In this document: positions 25,794 through 34,567 of the stretch, in pieces
Layout: the number at the start of each line of letters is the position of its first letter
Numbering within the stretch: the stretch's first letter is position 1
Source of the DNA: an uncultured Maribacter sp.
GTDB lineage: Bacteria; Bacteroidota; Bacteroidia; Flavobacteriales; Flavobacteriaceae
NCBI RefSeq assembly: GCF_947500405.1
Contig: NZ_CANMRY010000004.1
Span: 124,001 to 188,000, forward strand
Direction of reading: 5' to 3'
DNA: 64,000 bases
Notes under the pieces: generated by a model
Seen by the model: the letters and a program-made list of their open reading frames with translations, nothing else
The model's database searches: none
Told to the model about the DNA's origin: nothing
Translations under genes and position numbers: made by a program

Positions 25794-27872
25794 CTATGCA
25801 GGTATTTTATGTTTATGTATGTTAGATATAGGTATGTTAAAAACAAGAGTAGTTCCTTTTTCTATAGAAGAATCAATCGTAAAATATCCATTAAGTTTTT
25901 CTATTCTAGATTTTATATTTCGCAAACCAAATCCTTTTTTCTCTTTATTAAACTCGTATCCTTTTCCATTATCACCTACAGTAACTACAAAATTAAATTT
26001 ATGTATATTAAAATTTACATAAACTTTTTGGCATTCTGCATGCTTAATAGAGTTATGTATACATTCTTGAATCATTCTATACACATTAATCTTTATGTCT
26101 CCTGATAACGTATCCCAATCAAATGTATTGTTGAAATTAAATTCTTGCTCAATTTTTGCATTTTTGGCAAGAGTACTTAATAATTTCTTAATTGAATTAA
26201 TAAAGTTAGGAATTTTTTGGTAAGCAGCATGGTTAAGTTCGTGAGAAATTGTACGAACTTCTCTTTCTACATTTTTTAAAATAGTTATGCCTTTTATTTT
26301 TTCTTCTATAGCCACAGGATCTATTTTTTTATTTAGACCAGTTAGTACCATTCTTGCTCCAAGAATTTTATCTAAAATACTATAATGCAATTCCTCGGAA
26401 ATCCTTTTTTGTTCGTTTCTTTTAGCTTCCTCTATTTCTTCTTTTTGAGCAAGCATTAAATTAAATATTTCTTGGTCGTTAGCTTGTTCCTGTTGCGTAA
26501 ATTTTAGTTTCTGGTTTTTATTACGTTGCCAAACTATTATGTATATAGCAATTAATAATAAAACTAAGCCAGCAGTAATACCAGTCCATAGTTTTTTTTC
26601 TTGATACAATAGTTTATTCTCCGCAATAACTTCATCAGTTTCAAAACGAATCCTAGTAAATTTATTTCGTATTTGCTGCTCTGCAATATGCATACTGTCT
26701 GTAATTTTTATATGTTCTAGGTGGTAATCTGCAGCATTTATTGGATTAATCTGAGCCAGTAATAGTAAAGATTTTAATAAGCGTAGTGTATTAGAGGCTT
26801 CTTTGGCATGACTTCTTGCAGACGTAGCATGCAAAAGTGCATTTGTGGTATCTTTTATGGAAAGATAATAATCTGCTAGGAAATAATGACTTGTACTTAT
26901 TTTAAAAAGCTCTTTTTCTCTTTCTCTAATTTTTAGAACTTTTTCATAATTTTCTTTAATACTATCTGTTGCGCCAAGCATAAACCTAGAATAGGTTAAA
27001 TTATTTAGGGCAAGTGCATACAATGAAGGACTGCTATTTTTTAAATTTTTAATTTCCACGACTTCTTTAAAGTAGGGGATTGCTTTTGCATACTCTTTTT
27101 TTTTTTGATAGGCATTTCCTAAGTTATTAATAATACCAAGATCAGTTTTTCTGTTATTTGCTTTAACATCATAAGCTGAAGCCTCTTTGTAATAGGCAAT
27201 AGATTTTTTGGATTCTTCTAAATTAGAAGCAATTATACCTAAAGTATTATAACATTTAGAGAGGTGTTTATATTCCTTTAAAGGTTTTAGCAGCTCAATA
27301 GCTTTTATACAGTTAATTTCAGCACCCGTATTATCATGTATTTCTTCTTGAATACTAGCCATTGCTCTAAACATTCTTGCAGCATTTGTATTGTTTTTTA
27401 TATCTAAAAAAAGTTTTGCTGCTTTTTGATAATAGAAGAAGGAGCTATCCATTACAAATTCTTTGTCATAAAAATAACCTAAATCCCAATAGGAATTGGC
27501 AAGGGTAGTGGTATCCTTAGTGGCTTTATAAAGTTCTATGGTTTCTGTATTGGTTTTTCTAAAGTGTAAAGAGTCTTTAAGACTAAGATAACGGTAAGAG
27601 ATTGAAGATAGGTTTTTAATTTTAACAGAATCTGGTTTTACATCTTTATTTTTTAGATAGGCTTTGTTTACGAATACTAAACGCTGTTTTTTTGTAAGCT
27701 TTTTATCTTTTCCTTTCGCAATCCAAGAAGATATGCTGTCTGTTACAGGCGTAGTACTTGTGTTTTTATCCTTTACCAGCTTGGTACACCCAATACATAA
27801 ACATAAAAGTAGTAGTGGTAATAATCTGGGAAATAGATTATTTTTTAATAGGTGTATTGTAGTAATCTTCAT
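25794..27872 (-). CDS. TPR-containing lipoprotein sensor histidine kinase, copy 1 (altered H box)
   Basis: A 692-residue HisKA_3-type kinase. The lipoprotein signal ends at IGC (Cys29). Extracytoplasmic TPR-like repeats span about 120-400, one membrane helix lies at 430-447, then a coiled coil, the dimerisation/phospho-acceptor domain and HATPase_c (QECIHNSIKHA, DNGKGYEF, GFGLRNIKSRI). The phospho-acceptor His496 is present, but the next residue, normally Asp in this family, is Tyr497 (SEELHYSILDK). It is a tandem paralogue of the kinase at 27980, nearly collinear residue for residue. The substitution predicts weak or absent autophosphorylation, which is an inference. Confidence 0.9.
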   Translation of the reverse strand: MKITTIHLLKNNLFPRLLPLLLLCLCIGCTKLVKDKNTSTTPVTDSISSWIAKGKDKKLTKKQRLVFVNKAYLKNKDVKPDSVKIKNLSSISYRYLSLKDSLHFRKTNTETIELYKATKDTTTLANSYWDLGYFYDKEFVMDSSFFYYQKAAKLFLDIKNNTNAARMFRAMASIQEEIHDNTGAEINCIKAIELLKPLKEYKHLSKCYNTLGIIASNLEESKKSIAYYKEASAYDVKANNRKTDLGIINNLGNAYQKKKEYAKAIPYFKEVVEIKNLKNSSPSLYALALNNLTYSRFMLGATDSIKENYEKVLKIREREKELFKISTSHYFLADYYLSIKDTTNALLHATSARSHAKEASNTLRLLKSLLLLAQINPINAADYHLEHIKITDSMHIAEQQIRNKFTRIRFETDEVIAENKLLYQEKKLWTGITAGLVLLLIAIYIIVWQRNKNQKLKFTQQEQANDQEIFNLMLAQKEEIEEAKRNEQKRISEELHYSILDKILGARMVLTGLNKKIDPVAIEEKIKGITILKNVEREVRTISHELNHAAYQKIPNFINSIKKLLSTLAKNAKIEQEFNFNNTFDWDTLSGDIKINVYRMIQECIHNSIKHAECQKVYVNFNIHKFNFVVTVGDNGKGYEFNKEKKGFGLRNIKSRIEKLNGYFTIDSSIEKGTTLVFNIPISNIHKHKIPA

Positions 27873-27883
27873 TAAAATAAAGG

Positions 27884-27917
27884 TATAAAAAAAGCCTTAA
27901 ACTAAAAATTTAAGGTT
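27884..27917 (-). terminator. Degenerate terminator hairpin in front of kinase copy 1
   Basis: The stem CCTTAAA/TTTAAGG (27895-27915) with a T-tract on the minus strand ends about 12 bases before the copy 1 ATG. It is a partial copy of the hairpin at 30082-30118 that lies in front of copy 2. Confidence 0.65.
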
Positions 27918-27979
27918 CTACAATAGTTTAAAATTATAGTTTCTTTTATAATGTATTTTTTAGTTTAAGAAATCTTGAT

Positions 27980-30067
27980 TTATGCAGAAATTTCTTTTTC
28001 TTCGTATTTTTTAATATTAGAAATTGGAATATTAAAAAAGAAAGAAGTTCCTTTTCCTAGTTTTGAATCAACTGTAAAATGTCCATTAAGTTTTTCTATT
28101 CTAGATTTAATATTTCGTAGACCAATTCCTTTTTTCTCTTTATTAAACTCGTATCCTTTTCCATTATCACCTACAGTTACTTCAAAGTTATATTTATGTA
28201 TATCAAAATTTACATATACTTTTTGGCATTCAGCATGCTTAATAGAGTTATGTATACATTCTTGAATCATTCTATACACGTTAATTTTTATATCTCCTGA
28301 TAACGTATCCCAGTCAACTGTATTGTTGAAATTAAATTCTTGTTCAATTTTTGCATTTTTAGCAAGAGTAGTTAATAATTCCTCAATTGAATTAATAAAG
28401 TTAGGAATTTTTTGGTAAGCTGCATGGTTAAGTTCATGAGAAATTGCACGGACTTCTCCCTCTACATTTTTTAGAGCAGCTATTGCTTTTGCTTTTTCTT
28501 CTATAGCTTCAGGGTCTGCTTTTTTGTTTAATCCTGTAAGAACCATTCTTGCTCCAAGCATTTTACCTAAAACCCCATCATGCAATTCTTCTGAGATTCT
28601 TTTTTGTTCGTTTCTCTTTGCCTCATCCACTTTTTCTTTTTGGGCAAGCATTAAATTAAAAACCTCTTGGTTGTTAGCTTGTTGCTGTTGCGTAAATTTT
28701 AATTTCTGGTTTTTATTACGTTGCGAAACTATTATGTATATAGCAATTAATAGTAATACTAAGCCAGCAGTAATACCAGTCCATAATTGTTTTTGTTTTT
28801 GTAGTAATTCGTTCTCTGCTATAAACTCATCTGTTTCAAAACGGATTCGGGCAAATTTATTTCGTATTTTCCGTTCTGCAATATGCATACTGTCTGTAAT
28901 TTTTATATGTTCTAGGTGGTAATCCGTAGCATTTATTGGATTAATCTGAGCCAGTAATTGTAAAGATTTTAATAAGCGTAGTGTATTAGAGGCTTCTTTG
29001 GCATAATCTCTTGCAAATCTAGCGTGTATAAGTGCATTTGTGGTATCTTTTGTAGAAAGATAATATTCTGCTAGATAGTAATGACTTGCACTTATTTTAT
29101 ATATATCTTTTTCTGTTTCTCTAATTTGTAGAACCTTTTCATAATTTTCTTTAATACTATCTGTTGCGCCAAGTTTAAACCTAGAGTAAGTTAAATTGTT
29201 TAGTGCCAGTGCATACGATGTAGGATAGTTACTTTCTAAGTTTTTAATATCTATTACCTCTTTAAAATAGGGGATAGCTTTTGTATGCTCTTTTTTTCTT
29301 TGATAAATATTGCCTAGGTTGTTATTAATTTTGAAGTTAGTTTTTCTTTTATTCGCTTTAATATCATAAGCAGAAGCCTCTTTATAATAGGCAATAGATT
29401 TTTCTAATTCATCTAGATTACTTGCAATTAATCCTAAAGTATTATAACAGTTAGAGAGGTGTTTATATTCTTTTAAAGGTTTTAGCAGCTCAATAGCTTT
29501 TATACAGTTAATTTCAGCACCTGTATTGTCATTTATGTCTTCTTGAATACTAGCCATTGCTCTATACATTCTAGCAGCATTTGTATTGTTTTTTATATCT
29601 AAAAAAAGTTTTGCTGCTTTTTGATAATAAAAATAGGAGCTATCCATTATAGATTCTTTGTCAAAGAAAACACTTAAATCCCAATAAGAATTGGCAAGGG
29701 TAGTGGTATCCTTAGTGGCTTTAGAAAGTTCTATGGTTTCTGTATTGGTTTTTCTAAAGTATAAAGAGTCTTTAAGACTAAGATAACGGTAAGAGATTGA
29801 AGAAAGGTTTTTAATTTTAACAGAATCTGGTTTTACATCTTTGTTTTTTAGGTAGGCTTTGTTTACGAATTCTAAACGCTGTTTTTTTGTAAGCTTTTTA
29901 TCTTTTCCTTTAGCAATCCAGGAAGATATGCTGTCTGTTATAGGCGTAGTACTTGTGTTTTTATTGGTTACTTGCGGAGTACATCCTAAAAGTAAAAGGA
30001 ATAGTACTACAACTAGTAATCTAGGGGAGAGATTTTTTTTGGTTAAGCGTATTATATATACCTTCAT
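27980..30067 (-). CDS. TPR-containing lipoprotein sensor histidine kinase, copy 2 (canonical H box)
   Basis: A 695-residue HisKA_3-type kinase with the same layout as copy 1: lipobox LLGC (Cys29), TPR-like repeats (about 120-400), a membrane helix at 430-447, coiled coil, H box and HATPase_c. Here the H box is canonical, SEELHDGVLGKM (His496, Asp497). ATP-binding boxes are intact (HNSIKHA, DNGKGYEF, GIGLRNIKSRI). The C-terminus is slightly longer (NIKKYEEKEISA). Copy 2 probably represents the ancestral function. It would receive an envelope signal through the TPRs and phosphorylate the LuxR-type regulator at 25086. Confidence 0.92.
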   Translation of the reverse strand: MKVYIIRLTKKNLSPRLLVVVLFLLLLGCTPQVTNKNTSTTPITDSISSWIAKGKDKKLTKKQRLEFVNKAYLKNKDVKPDSVKIKNLSSISYRYLSLKDSLYFRKTNTETIELSKATKDTTTLANSYWDLSVFFDKESIMDSSYFYYQKAAKLFLDIKNNTNAARMYRAMASIQEDINDNTGAEINCIKAIELLKPLKEYKHLSNCYNTLGLIASNLDELEKSIAYYKEASAYDIKANKRKTNFKINNNLGNIYQRKKEHTKAIPYFKEVIDIKNLESNYPTSYALALNNLTYSRFKLGATDSIKENYEKVLQIRETEKDIYKISASHYYLAEYYLSTKDTTNALIHARFARDYAKEASNTLRLLKSLQLLAQINPINATDYHLEHIKITDSMHIAERKIRNKFARIRFETDEFIAENELLQKQKQLWTGITAGLVLLLIAIYIIVSQRNKNQKLKFTQQQQANNQEVFNLMLAQKEKVDEAKRNEQKRISEELHDGVLGKMLGARMVLTGLNKKADPEAIEEKAKAIAALKNVEGEVRAISHELNHAAYQKIPNFINSIEELLTTLAKNAKIEQEFNFNNTVDWDTLSGDIKINVYRMIQECIHNSIKHAECQKVYVNFDIHKYNFEVTVGDNGKGYEFNKEKKGIGLRNIKSRIEKLNGHFTVDSKLGKGTSFFFNIPISNIKKYEEKEISA

Positions 30068-30081
30068 TAAAATAAAGGTAT

Positions 30082-30118
30082 AAAAAAAGCCTTAAACTAA
30101 AAATTTAAGGCTTTTTTT
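30082..30118 (-). terminator. Strong terminator between the peptide gene and kinase copy 2
   Basis: A near-perfect 14-bp stem (AAAAAAGCCTTAAA / TTTAAGGCTTTTTT) lies 20 bases past the stop of the small peptide gene. Its T-tract ends only 15 bases before the ATG of kinase copy 2. Confidence 0.88.
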
Positions 30119-30137
30119 ATTCTATAAGTTATTTTTT

Positions 30138-30293
30138 TTATCCATCTCTTCCTTCTCTTTGATCATCTCCAACATCATTTGCCAAGGCGTTTGTAATATT
30201 AGTAAAATCCTCTTCTTGTGTACTTACGAATGCTGTTGCAAACATACCTAATGTAAATAATGCTACTGCTAAAATACTTGCTACTTTTTTCAT
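30138..30293 (-). CDS. Small secreted peptide, 51 residues
   Basis: An ATG at 30293 opens a 51-residue frame ending at TAA 30138-30140. It begins MKKVASILAVALFTLGMFAT, a clear signal peptide. The mature part is short, acidic, and ends DDQREGRDG. The strong terminator just downstream and a typical A-rich start region support real expression. Short secreted peptides with this kind of leader are common in Flavobacteriia, with no known function that I can name. It sits directly upstream of kinase copy 2, on the same strand, but in a separate transcript unless there is read-through. Confidence 0.75.
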   Translation of the reverse strand: MKKVASILAVALFTLGMFATAFVSTQEEDFTNITNALANDVGDDQREGRDG

Positions 30294-30578
30294 TTTCTAA
30301 ATTATTTTCGGGTTATACTTAAATTCTATAGTAAAACTAGAAAATAGTAGAGGTGAAAAAATTAGAATAAATAGAATACTAGTAAACGTCTAAGTTCTGT
30401 GAGTATTTGGACTAGTTTTAAGAGTATTTAAATAATTAAGTTAGAAGAGTAAATTTAAAATAAAAAAGAATAAGAGGAGGTTGCTTCAAAAAAGCATGCA
30501 AGTATATAAAGTAAAAACAATTTATTGCATATAATATTGCAATTTTTTTACTTTTAGGCTGTTTTTTGTAAAATTTTT
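30294..30578. other. Intergenic region, 285 bases
   Basis: No gene seen. It holds the upstream region of the small peptide gene. It also holds a small inverted repeat (ATTGCATA..TATTGCAAT, 30524-30543) that could help end the LytTR transcript or stabilise an RNA end. No consensus TAnnTTTG element was found on the minus strand. Confidence 0.5.
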
Positions 30579-31313
30579 TTAATTAAGGGAAGAGGATATT
30601 GTATTTCTAGAAAGAATTTTTTTAAGCTCATCTACATTTAATTTGTATGATTTAGAGAAGGGTAGTGGAGCTTTAGTGAGCTTTAATGCGCAAATAGATT
30701 TTCCGTAATTTATTCTAGATACATAATTTGTGTTTACTATATAACTTTGATGTATGCGTACAAAATTTGGAGGTAGTTGGTTTTCAAATGTTTTTAATGT
30801 TTTGTAGGCATTATTTATAGAGCCATCGTTCATATGAAAATCGGTAGCGTTATTGTCTGCTTTTAAATACAATATATTGTCTGTATCTATATACTGAAAA
30901 TCACGATAAGATTTTAAACATATAGTTTGTGGAGTATTCTTTTTTGGTAGTCTTTTTTTTAATTTAAGAAGAGATTTTAAAATTTCATACTCACTATATG
31001 GTTGTAGCCAGTAATCATAAAAATTATTTTTTATTGCGTCGTAAGCGTGTTCTTTAGTTTTTGAGATTCCTATAAAAATTGGAAGTTTGTCTAAATATTG
31101 ATGTAATTCCGTAATCATATTAAAATAAGATTCCGCTAGTTCATTTAAATTAATAATGACTACATCTGGTGAGAATTTTAGAATACTTTTTAAACCTTCT
31201 TCTTTATTTTTTGAAATTGTTGTGCAAGAGAAATCACCATAGTCTTCCATGTAATGCTGTAATTGCAAATTGGAAGTTGCATTAGAATCTAATATGGCAT
31301 ATTTATATTGCAA
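30579..31313 (-). CDS. LytTR-family transcriptional regulator with degenerate receiver
   Basis: A 244-residue LytT/AlgR-type regulator. The N-terminal 120 residues have a receiver-like fold, but the phospho-acceptor position is Asn55 (DVVIINLNE), the switch lysine is Gln104 (WLQPYSEYE), and only one acidic residue (Asp9) remains in the pocket. It is therefore a pseudo-receiver. The C-terminal LytTR DNA-binding domain (about 135-240) is well kept: YIDTDNILYLKADNNATDF, then FVRIHQSYIVN and LPFSKSYK. It has no kinase partner of the LytS type nearby. It probably acts without phosphorylation, by dimerisation or ligand binding. Confidence 0.88.
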   Translation of the reverse strand: MQYKYAILDSNATSNLQLQHYMEDYGDFSCTTISKNKEEGLKSILKFSPDVVIINLNELAESYFNMITELHQYLDKLPIFIGISKTKEHAYDAIKNNFYDYWLQPYSEYEILKSLLKLKKRLPKKNTPQTICLKSYRDFQYIDTDNILYLKADNNATDFHMNDGSINNAYKTLKTFENQLPPNFVRIHQSYIVNTNYVSRINYGKSICALKLTKAPLPFSKSYKLNVDELKKILSRNTISSSLN

Positions 31314-31454
31314 AATCTTTTAGGTTTGTATGCAAATTAAGGATTGATACTAACAAACTAGCTTAGTAAAACCTTATAAAAAAAAAGGTTCTTTGTCTAA
31401 ATTAAGAAAATTCTTCATAAATGAAAGAAAAAACTTACAATTTTTAAATATGAA

Positions 31455-32963
31455 TTATTCGTTTAATTCAAAATATTCGAAAGCACCAAGGTCAGGAGAA
31501 GAAGTACGGTCTGTATTTTGAATATCTACAGGAGCATTTAAAGCACTTTCTAAATCACCTATATTAATAGCAAAAGAAGATTTATTTATATTAAAAATAT
31601 TATTAAAAGCATCTTCAAAAGAGCTATCTTTATTTAGGAATACAGTATTGTAATAATTTGTGTTAGTAAAGTTATATATAGAGTTTGTAATATTGTCATT
31701 TATATCTGAGGTTATCATACAGTGGTTAAATAAAAAATTAAAACTACTATCATTATTTTTTTCTAATACTAATTCATTTCTTTTATTACCATCTATAATG
31801 CAGTTATTAAAAACAGCACTTAATTCTTTAGTATTATCTATTTTAAGAGCAGAGCCTTCTCTAAAACCATTTATCCAATAATTTGCTATTGTTGCATGTG
31901 TAAAGAAATAATTGCCTCCTAAATTACAATATAAGCCTATGTTTCCGGCGCTGCCTATGACCAAGTTTTTAGAGGTTACTTTAGCTTCTTTTAGCCATAA
32001 ATTAATGTTAGCACTATTAAATATCTGGGAGTTGTTAATTTGTAAGTTACTATTAGGGTTAGTTATTTCTCCATTAAAGAGCACTCCTGTGGTTGCATTT
32101 TTAATGGTTGTGTAGTTTATTGTATTGTTAATACTACCTTGGTTTAGTATTATAGCCCCCCATTGTCCGGCTATATTTGCTAGCTCAGGTTCTAATCTAT
32201 CTCCTTCAAAAATAACTTCTCCTTCTTTAACTTCTTCACCTTTGCTAAGGGTGCCATTTATTTGTATTGAGGCATTTTTTTGAACAACCAACCCAGAATT
32301 TTTATGAAAATGTATTCTACTACCGGCATCTATAATTAGTTGTTTCCCTTCTGGAACTGATGCGTAACCATATATTACATAAGGAATAGTGTTTGTAAAA
32401 TGTAATTGCTCATCTGTAAGAGTTAGTCCGTCAGCAAAAATATTTTTCTCGTTAGCATCCTTTCCTATATACACTTGTTCTTTTAAGTTATTTTCTAAAA
32501 TGGTCGGGGATAAAAATACAGCGTCTTTAATTAAGGTAACTAGCGGTATTTCTTGAATGTTTTTACCGGAATCAAATTGTAAAACATCTGTATATAGCCA
32601 ATTACTCTGCTGTGTTTTAGAAATATCTTGGGTAATTTCTATAAAAACGTAAAGACTGTCTTGGGCAAATAAGGGTACGTTTTTAAAAGCTTTTCCTTCT
32701 TGTCCGTCTACATTTAATCTATAAGCACTATTGTTTCCTTCTTTTAACTGTATGGAAGGTATGTTTACATCATCTCTTGTGGGGTTGTATACTTTTAAAG
32801 AGTACGTACTGCTGCTTATGTTTGTAAATACAGTATCTAGATAAACAGTGTCTTTAGAAAACGTTAGGTTACCAGAACTTGGTCCATAATCAAAATCTTT
32901 TCGGCATGATGAGCCAAAAATAATTACTAGGATTAGTATTATAAGAGAAGTATATACTCGCAT
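31455..32963 (-). CDS. Surface lipoprotein with predicted right-handed beta-helix
   Basis: A 502-residue lipoprotein (GSSC, Cys20). An N-terminal immunoglobulin-like region carries TVYLDTVFTNISSSTYSLKVYNP. From about residue 195 repeated short strands with N/G-rich turns (HKNSGLVVQKNASIQINGTL, NSNLQINNSQIFNSANINLWL) fit a parallel beta-helix. The C-terminus ends SPDLGAFEYFE, a motif often seen in choice-of-anchor and right-handed beta-helix proteins of Bacteroidetes. No catalytic site is seen. The following genes on the same strand are a thioesterase and glutaminyl cyclase upstream of it, with gaps of about 11 bases or less. Confidence 0.78.
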   Translation of the reverse strand: MRVYTSLIILILVIIFGSSCRKDFDYGPSSGNLTFSKDTVYLDTVFTNISSSTYSLKVYNPTRDDVNIPSIQLKEGNNSAYRLNVDGQEGKAFKNVPLFAQDSLYVFIEITQDISKTQQSNWLYTDVLQFDSGKNIQEIPLVTLIKDAVFLSPTILENNLKEQVYIGKDANEKNIFADGLTLTDEQLHFTNTIPYVIYGYASVPEGKQLIIDAGSRIHFHKNSGLVVQKNASIQINGTLSKGEEVKEGEVIFEGDRLEPELANIAGQWGAIILNQGSINNTINYTTIKNATTGVLFNGEITNPNSNLQINNSQIFNSANINLWLKEAKVTSKNLVIGSAGNIGLYCNLGGNYFFTHATIANYWINGFREGSALKIDNTKELSAVFNNCIIDGNKRNELVLEKNNDSSFNFLFNHCMITSDINDNITNSIYNFTNTNYYNTVFLNKDSSFEDAFNNIFNINKSSFAINIGDLESALNAPVDIQNTDRTSSPDLGAFEYFELNE

Positions 32964-32974
32964 ATTAAATACTA

Positions 32975-33382
32975 TTATGCCTCTATATTTTTAGATTTTG
33001 TAAAAACGTTTTTTAGTTCTTTAGATATTCTCATTGGCTTATGAGTTTTTGCATTTAATAAACACCACTCTGTACTGGAACGTAATAATAAGATATTTGT
33101 TTTAGCATTGTACATTTCTACTATTCTAATAGATATAGCGCCTTTACTTTCAGAAATATGTGTTTTTACTATTATTTTATCTCCTAATTGTGCTGGTTTT
33201 TTATAAGCAATGTTGTGAGTTAGTACTACCCAAATAAACAACTCCTGTAAATGGTTTGGAGCTTTTGCTTTCCAATGTTCTTTAGAAATGTCTTGTATCC
33301 ACTGTACGTATCTAACATTGTTAACGTGATCTAAGTCATCTAAATCATGGGCAGCAACTGTTATTGTTTTTTTAAATGACAT
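32975..33382 (-). CDS. Acyl-CoA thioesterase, hotdog fold
   Basis: A 135-residue single hotdog domain like 4-hydroxybenzoyl-CoA thioesterase and YbgC. The catalytic region reads DLDDLDHVNNVRYVQWIQD, with the Asp-His-Asn pattern at the start of the central helix. The strand KPAQLGDKIIVKTHI and the WCLLNAKTHKP end also match. It hydrolyses acyl-CoA thioesters; substrate unknown. Its ATG overlaps the stop of the glutaminyl cyclase gene as TAATG, so the two are translated together. Confidence 0.9.
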   Translation of the reverse strand: MSFKKTITVAAHDLDDLDHVNNVRYVQWIQDISKEHWKAKAPNHLQELFIWVVLTHNIAYKKPAQLGDKIIVKTHISESKGAISIRIVEMYNAKTNILLLRSSTEWCLLNAKTHKPMRISKELKNVFTKSKNIEA

Positions 33383-34425
33383 TACTTTTTAAGTATTTTA
33401 ACTTCAAAAAGTTTATCCCAATTTTTACCAGTAACAAAAAATGTTTTTCTTGTTGGGTGGTATGCAATGCCATTTAAGACATCAATATTATCATGTTTAG
33501 TAACTTTATTCTTTAAGCCACTAAAATTAATTACACCTTCTATAGCACCACTTGTTGCATCAATAATCATAATACTTGGTTTTTGGTACACGTTAGCATA
33601 TAATTTACCGTTAACATACTCCAGTTCATTAGCTTTATTAAAGATAGATTTATTGGTTACCGTTTCAATATGCTCTTCTTCAATTAATGTGGTAGCGTTT
33701 AAAAACCATATTTTTTCAGTACCATCACTTTTAAATATTTTAGAGCCATCATTACATAAACCCCAGCCTTCTTTACTTTCTCCATATTGAAAGCTTCCTA
33801 TTTTTTTTAGAGAGTTTACATCATATATAAACCCAGTTTTATTTTGCCAAGTAAGTTGATATATTTTGTCGTTTAAGATTGTAATACCTTCTCCAAAATA
33901 AGTTTTATCTAAATCTATTTTTTTAAGTACATTTCCTGTTTTATAATCTACTTTTCTTAAAGAAGAAAAACCTCTTCTTCCTGTACTCTCGTATAAAGTA
34001 TCTTTATAAAATTCTAATCCTTGCGTATAGGCTTCTATGTCATGAGGATATTCATTAATAATTTCATAGGTGTAAATTTTAGGGGCTTTAGGGGAAAGAA
34101 CTTTTATTTTTTTATGTATTTCTACTGTTGTATCCTCGTAAGTTATTTTTGCTGTTAATGTTTTATTTCCAAGAGTAATAGTTTTTATCTCAAGCTTATT
34201 ATCTATAATCTTTAAAGGGGTGTTGTCTAAAAAATAGACTACTTTATTAATATCCTTTTCTTTTTTATTAATAATGCTTACCGCTACTTTTTGGTTGGGG
34301 CTAAATTCTTTTTTATTTTCTTCTAGACCAATTTCAAATAAAGAACTTGCTGTAGGGTTACTTCCTCCACAGTTTATAAATAACAAAATAGAAAGAGAAA
34401 AAATAAATAACTTAATGATATTCAT
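33382..34425 (-). CDS. Glutaminyl-peptide cyclotransferase (plant/bacterial type) lipoprotein
   Basis: Forms N-terminal pyroglutamate on proteins. The signal sequence ends FINC (Cys19), so it is an envelope lipoprotein. An Ig-like region (about 25-110) precedes a five-bladed propeller-type glutamine cyclotransferase domain with YTQGLEFYKDTLYESTGRRG, FGEGITILNDKIYQLTWQN and NELEYVNGKLYANVYQK. The domain order is usual for Bacteroidetes. Exported proteins that begin with Gln after signal-peptide cleavage (several in this window do, such as the DUF4835 protein and OmpA) are plausible substrates, as is known for pyroglutamate-forming enzymes in this phylum. Confidence 0.9.
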   Translation of the reverse strand: MNIIKLFIFSLSILLFINCGGSNPTASSLFEIGLEENKKEFSPNQKVAVSIINKKEKDINKVVYFLDNTPLKIIDNKLEIKTITLGNKTLTAKITYEDTTVEIHKKIKVLSPKAPKIYTYEIINEYPHDIEAYTQGLEFYKDTLYESTGRRGFSSLRKVDYKTGNVLKKIDLDKTYFGEGITILNDKIYQLTWQNKTGFIYDVNSLKKIGSFQYGESKEGWGLCNDGSKIFKSDGTEKIWFLNATTLIEEEHIETVTNKSIFNKANELEYVNGKLYANVYQKPSIMIIDATSGAIEGVINFSGLKNKVTKHDNIDVLNGIAYHPTRKTFFVTGKNWDKLFEVKILKK

Positions 34426-34456
34426 GAGGTTACATTGTTTTGTAAATAAATATGAT

Positions 34457-34482
34457 TAATGCATATTAAGTTTAATGCATTA
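34457..34482. promoter_or_regulatory. Inverted repeat upstream of glutaminyl cyclase
   Basis: TAATGCAT and ATGCATTA are separated by 10 bases, 32 bases upstream of the start codon. It could be an operator or an RNA hairpin. No regulator is assigned. Confidence 0.3.
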
Positions 34483-34532
34483 TTTTTTAATGTAGGAGCA
34501 AGTTAATTCATAAAAATTAGAAACTAAAAGGA

Positions 34533-34562
34533 TTGTGAAAGTTTTAAAAGGTTGTATATTTG
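34533..34562 (+). promoter_or_regulatory. Promoter of the SRP RNA gene
   Basis: TTG (34533-34535), 19 bases, then TATATTTG (34555-34562). This is an exact match to the Bacteroidetes primary-sigma consensus TTG-N19-TAnnTTTG, ending 5 bases before the RNA. Confidence 0.9.
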
Positions 34563-34567
34563 CAGCC

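Noticed and set aside
27975..28265. Plus-strand frames inside the two kinases (27975-28265, 25809-26105)
   Set aside because: Both appear at equivalent places in the duplicated genes and are antisense to the conserved ATPase domain, so they are shadows copied by the duplication.
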